A DNA stretch of 64,000 bases, taken from assembly GCF_901709675.1 (NCBI RefSeq), contig NC_051087.1, positions 2,376,001 to 2,440,000 of the forward strand, read 5' to 3'. Position 1 is the first letter of the stretch. Every line of letters begins with the position of its first letter. Both the position numbers and the translations under genes were made by a program. The stretch comes from Syngnathus acus. Lineage: Eukaryota; Chordata; Actinopteri; Syngnathiformes; Syngnathidae. Below are positions 61,866-64,000 of the stretch, piece by piece. A model generated the notes under the pieces. It did no database searches and was not told the DNA's origin. It was given only the letters and a program-made list of their open reading frames with translations.

Positions 61866-63184
61866 TATCTACACTATTTAAGCCCCCACTTCTCGTTTTC
61901 CAATATATGATGTAAGGTGACAGGACACTTCCATCTTTATTATTCCAAACAATAGCTCTCACATGTTTTGTCTTTTTCTTGCGTCCAATTGCATCACGTC
62001 GGAATGCATCCGACAGATTCAAAGGTTTAAAAAGGTCGCGAGTCATGACTTCCATAATTCATACGAGTCACTTTGAGACCCCTTGCCTTGCGTTTTGAAA
62101 AGGATGCGCCTCCCCCGGAGGACATCAGCCGGGACACGTCAGTGGCAATGTCAAAAAGTACAAGAGCGGAAAGCCTTCAAGGGTCGGCCGGGACTTCGTA
62201 TTCGCACGTTTTCCGACAGACGTTGCGAGCGTTCCCGATAAAAATGGAGCATCTCCGTCCATCCCCAGGCGCCAAAATCTTCATTTGCCATAAGTCACAA
62301 TGAAACATTCATAAGCTTTATGGTGAGTAAGGACTCCATTAGAGGACCGCAGAGCGGAATGAATCACCGTTAGGCCTCATGGAACACATTTGTGCATTTT
62401 TTTGCAGTCGTAGTCTGAAACGAAAAAATGGCAACTTGTGCACATGTATTTTATATTACAAGCAGATGGCGCTATGCTTTACATGCCTCGTACGTTTATA
62501 TATAGATATATTTAAAAAAAAAAAAGAAATCCACATGCCCATCCGAGCGAGTACTACTGTTGGAGCGTGTCCATTTTTCATTACATGATAAGCAAAACAA
62601 AATGGCCAACAGACCGTTAAAATGTGCTCCTGTTGAATAACAGTGACGGAATTGTGGCAACTATTAAAATAAAAAAGTACATCTGCCAAGTGCCAAGCAT
62701 ATGTCTGCGTTACGTCCAGCCATCTGCTGTTTATTGATGTGCCCAGTTGTTTACCTGTCTACCGCAATGATTATATTAGCGTGCGCGCGAGTAGCTAGCT
62801 CCCGCCTCCTTTAGCTGAATTGGCTTCATAACAAGAGCACGATGGTGTATTCTTAGGTGCCATTGAATATTCATGCGCAACAACACCCATGTGAGCTCGG
62901 CGCCGCATCCAGCCTCCGTTGTTTCTCCACCTCCTTCCTGAGTGCACGTCTTATCCGCCCTTGTCAGTCCCCACCGGAGGCTCTTCTACATTTAGCGGCA
63001 GGCTAAATGACTCCACGTTTGTGGACGCGCTCGTTTTCTTATTTCCTGCGCTCAGGTTCCTCGCAGGTTAGTGCCGGGAGGTCCAATGACAATTCGTCCT
63101 CCCAAAACGAGGCTTATAATAACTGCTAGCGTAAGTCAGAATTGACTTTATTGTCATTATAAATATTTAATTATTTTATTTTTT

Positions 63185-63477
63185 AAATATTGTATCAATA
63201 TAATACTGTATATATATTATTATAATATTGTAAATATAATATGAAATATCACGTTTAATTATTTAAAATAAAATAAAAATAATTACATACATAGTACATA
63301 AATAATGAAATACGACTATTAAAATGTTTTTAAATATTGTATCAATATAATACTGTATCTATATTATAATATTGCAAATATAATATGAAATATCACTTGT
63401 TAAATGATGGAAAATATAATAAAAATAAATACATACATAGCAAATAAATAAATAAATACGACTATAAAAATGAGTTC
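63185..63477. repeat. AT-rich tandem duplication, 147-bp period
   Basis: AAATATTGTATCAATATAAT starts at 63185 and again at 63332. Each is followed by a matching run through ACATACATAG and AAATACGACTAT. The two units differ by small indels. Confidence 0.85.
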
Positions 63478-64000
63478 CGTTATTCTTTCACAACAATTGT
63501 TAACGATGAAGGCCACCTTGCTCAGTAGAACTAAACACAATTCAAGGTAAGTACGGTTCTTTCAACAACTTCCCTAAAAGTACTGTCGAGATCCCCGACT
63601 CTTAAACACCTGGCTCTCGCACCGCTGGATAGATTTATTTTTTCCCTTAGCCCCGTATTAGCCCCGTCATTTTAAAATAATCCCTATATTTCACGCCGCC
63701 GAGCTTTGGGGGCCATTTCTCTCTCGCTGCTCTCACTCTTGTCAAGAGCGTCATCCATGCAGAACCGCGGCGCTTTCCATCAAGCTTTTTCTTTTTTTGC
63801 GACCCGGGAGGGGCTCGAGCCGGCGCCGGCCGACCTTTCGGGTGCAGCCCAAGCTCTCCGACTCGGTTGTTGCGCGGCGACAGAAGTGGAAAAATAGCCT
63901 CACCTTGAAGTAGAGATACTTGTGTAAAGAAAGAAAGATTCTACTTGTGTATCTTGTAGTTTTCCACCACATAAGCAAAAATGTTACAAGGTAGTTGCAA

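Larger units (their letters stand above)
61280..64000 (+). other. inpp4b: inpp4b intron 4 (runs off the window)
   Basis: No further exon is recognised. Contents are a mariner-like fragment (61575-61865), an AT-rich two-unit tandem repeat (63185-63477) and an otherwise unremarkable sequence. The end of the window still looks intronic. Confidence 0.7.

Overview
This is vertebrate genomic DNA, almost certainly from a teleost fish. Coding exons are short and separated by GT-AG introns. Tetranucleotide and CA/TG microsatellites, long homopolymer runs, a fish-type short interspersed element (SINE) ending in (ATGG)n, and hAT- and mariner-like fragments are scattered through the non-coding DNA. The style of the SINE would fit a percomorph such as a pipefish or seahorse, but that is only an impression.

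Two conserved genes were recognised, both on the + strand. (1) gab1, the GRB2-associated binder 1 docking protein, is complete from 625 to 23122. Its 14 coding exons join in frame to a 776-residue protein with an N-terminal PH domain, GRB2-binding proline motifs, three YxxM (PI3K p85) motifs and two C-terminal SHP2-type tyrosine motifs. Intron 1 is about 15.8 kb. Exon 5 (31 codons, phase 2-2) and exon 12 (24 codons, phase 0-0) can be skipped without changing the frame. (2) inpp4b, inositol polyphosphate-4-phosphatase type II, enters at 45210. Only its first four recognisable coding exons, up to part of the N-terminal C2 domain, lie in the window; the gene runs off the right edge. About 21-22 kb between the genes contains no gene I can support. 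It holds repeats, a 46-48 bp inverted repeat, and GC- and homeodomain-site-rich stretches that may be conserved non-coding elements.

The most unusual part is inpp4b intron 3 (52011-61162). Nested there on the opposite strand is a small cluster of secreted, cysteine-rich peptide genes with the exon layout of the Ly6/uPAR three-finger family: a signal-peptide exon, a first-half exon and a short last exon, with phase 1 introns. Two copies are intact (55406-56332 and 59539-60176) and one is decayed (54090-54353). The two intact copies are nearly identical in promoter, signal-peptide exon, introns and 3' flank. In the mature peptide nearly every codon between the cysteines differs and nearly every change alters the residue. 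All six cysteines are kept, and the divergence stops at the shared stop codon. This is the pattern of diversifying selection known from venom, pheromone and immune peptides. The cluster was built by several segmental duplications (blocks A, B, C and D below), one of which is bracketed by an exact 87-bp direct repeat.

Gab1 and Inpp4b both bear on PI3K lipid signalling: Gab1 recruits p85, and Inpp4b removes the 4-phosphate from PI(3,4)P2. Their closeness here is more likely ancestral linkage than co-regulation. The nested peptides have no evident functional tie to either host.
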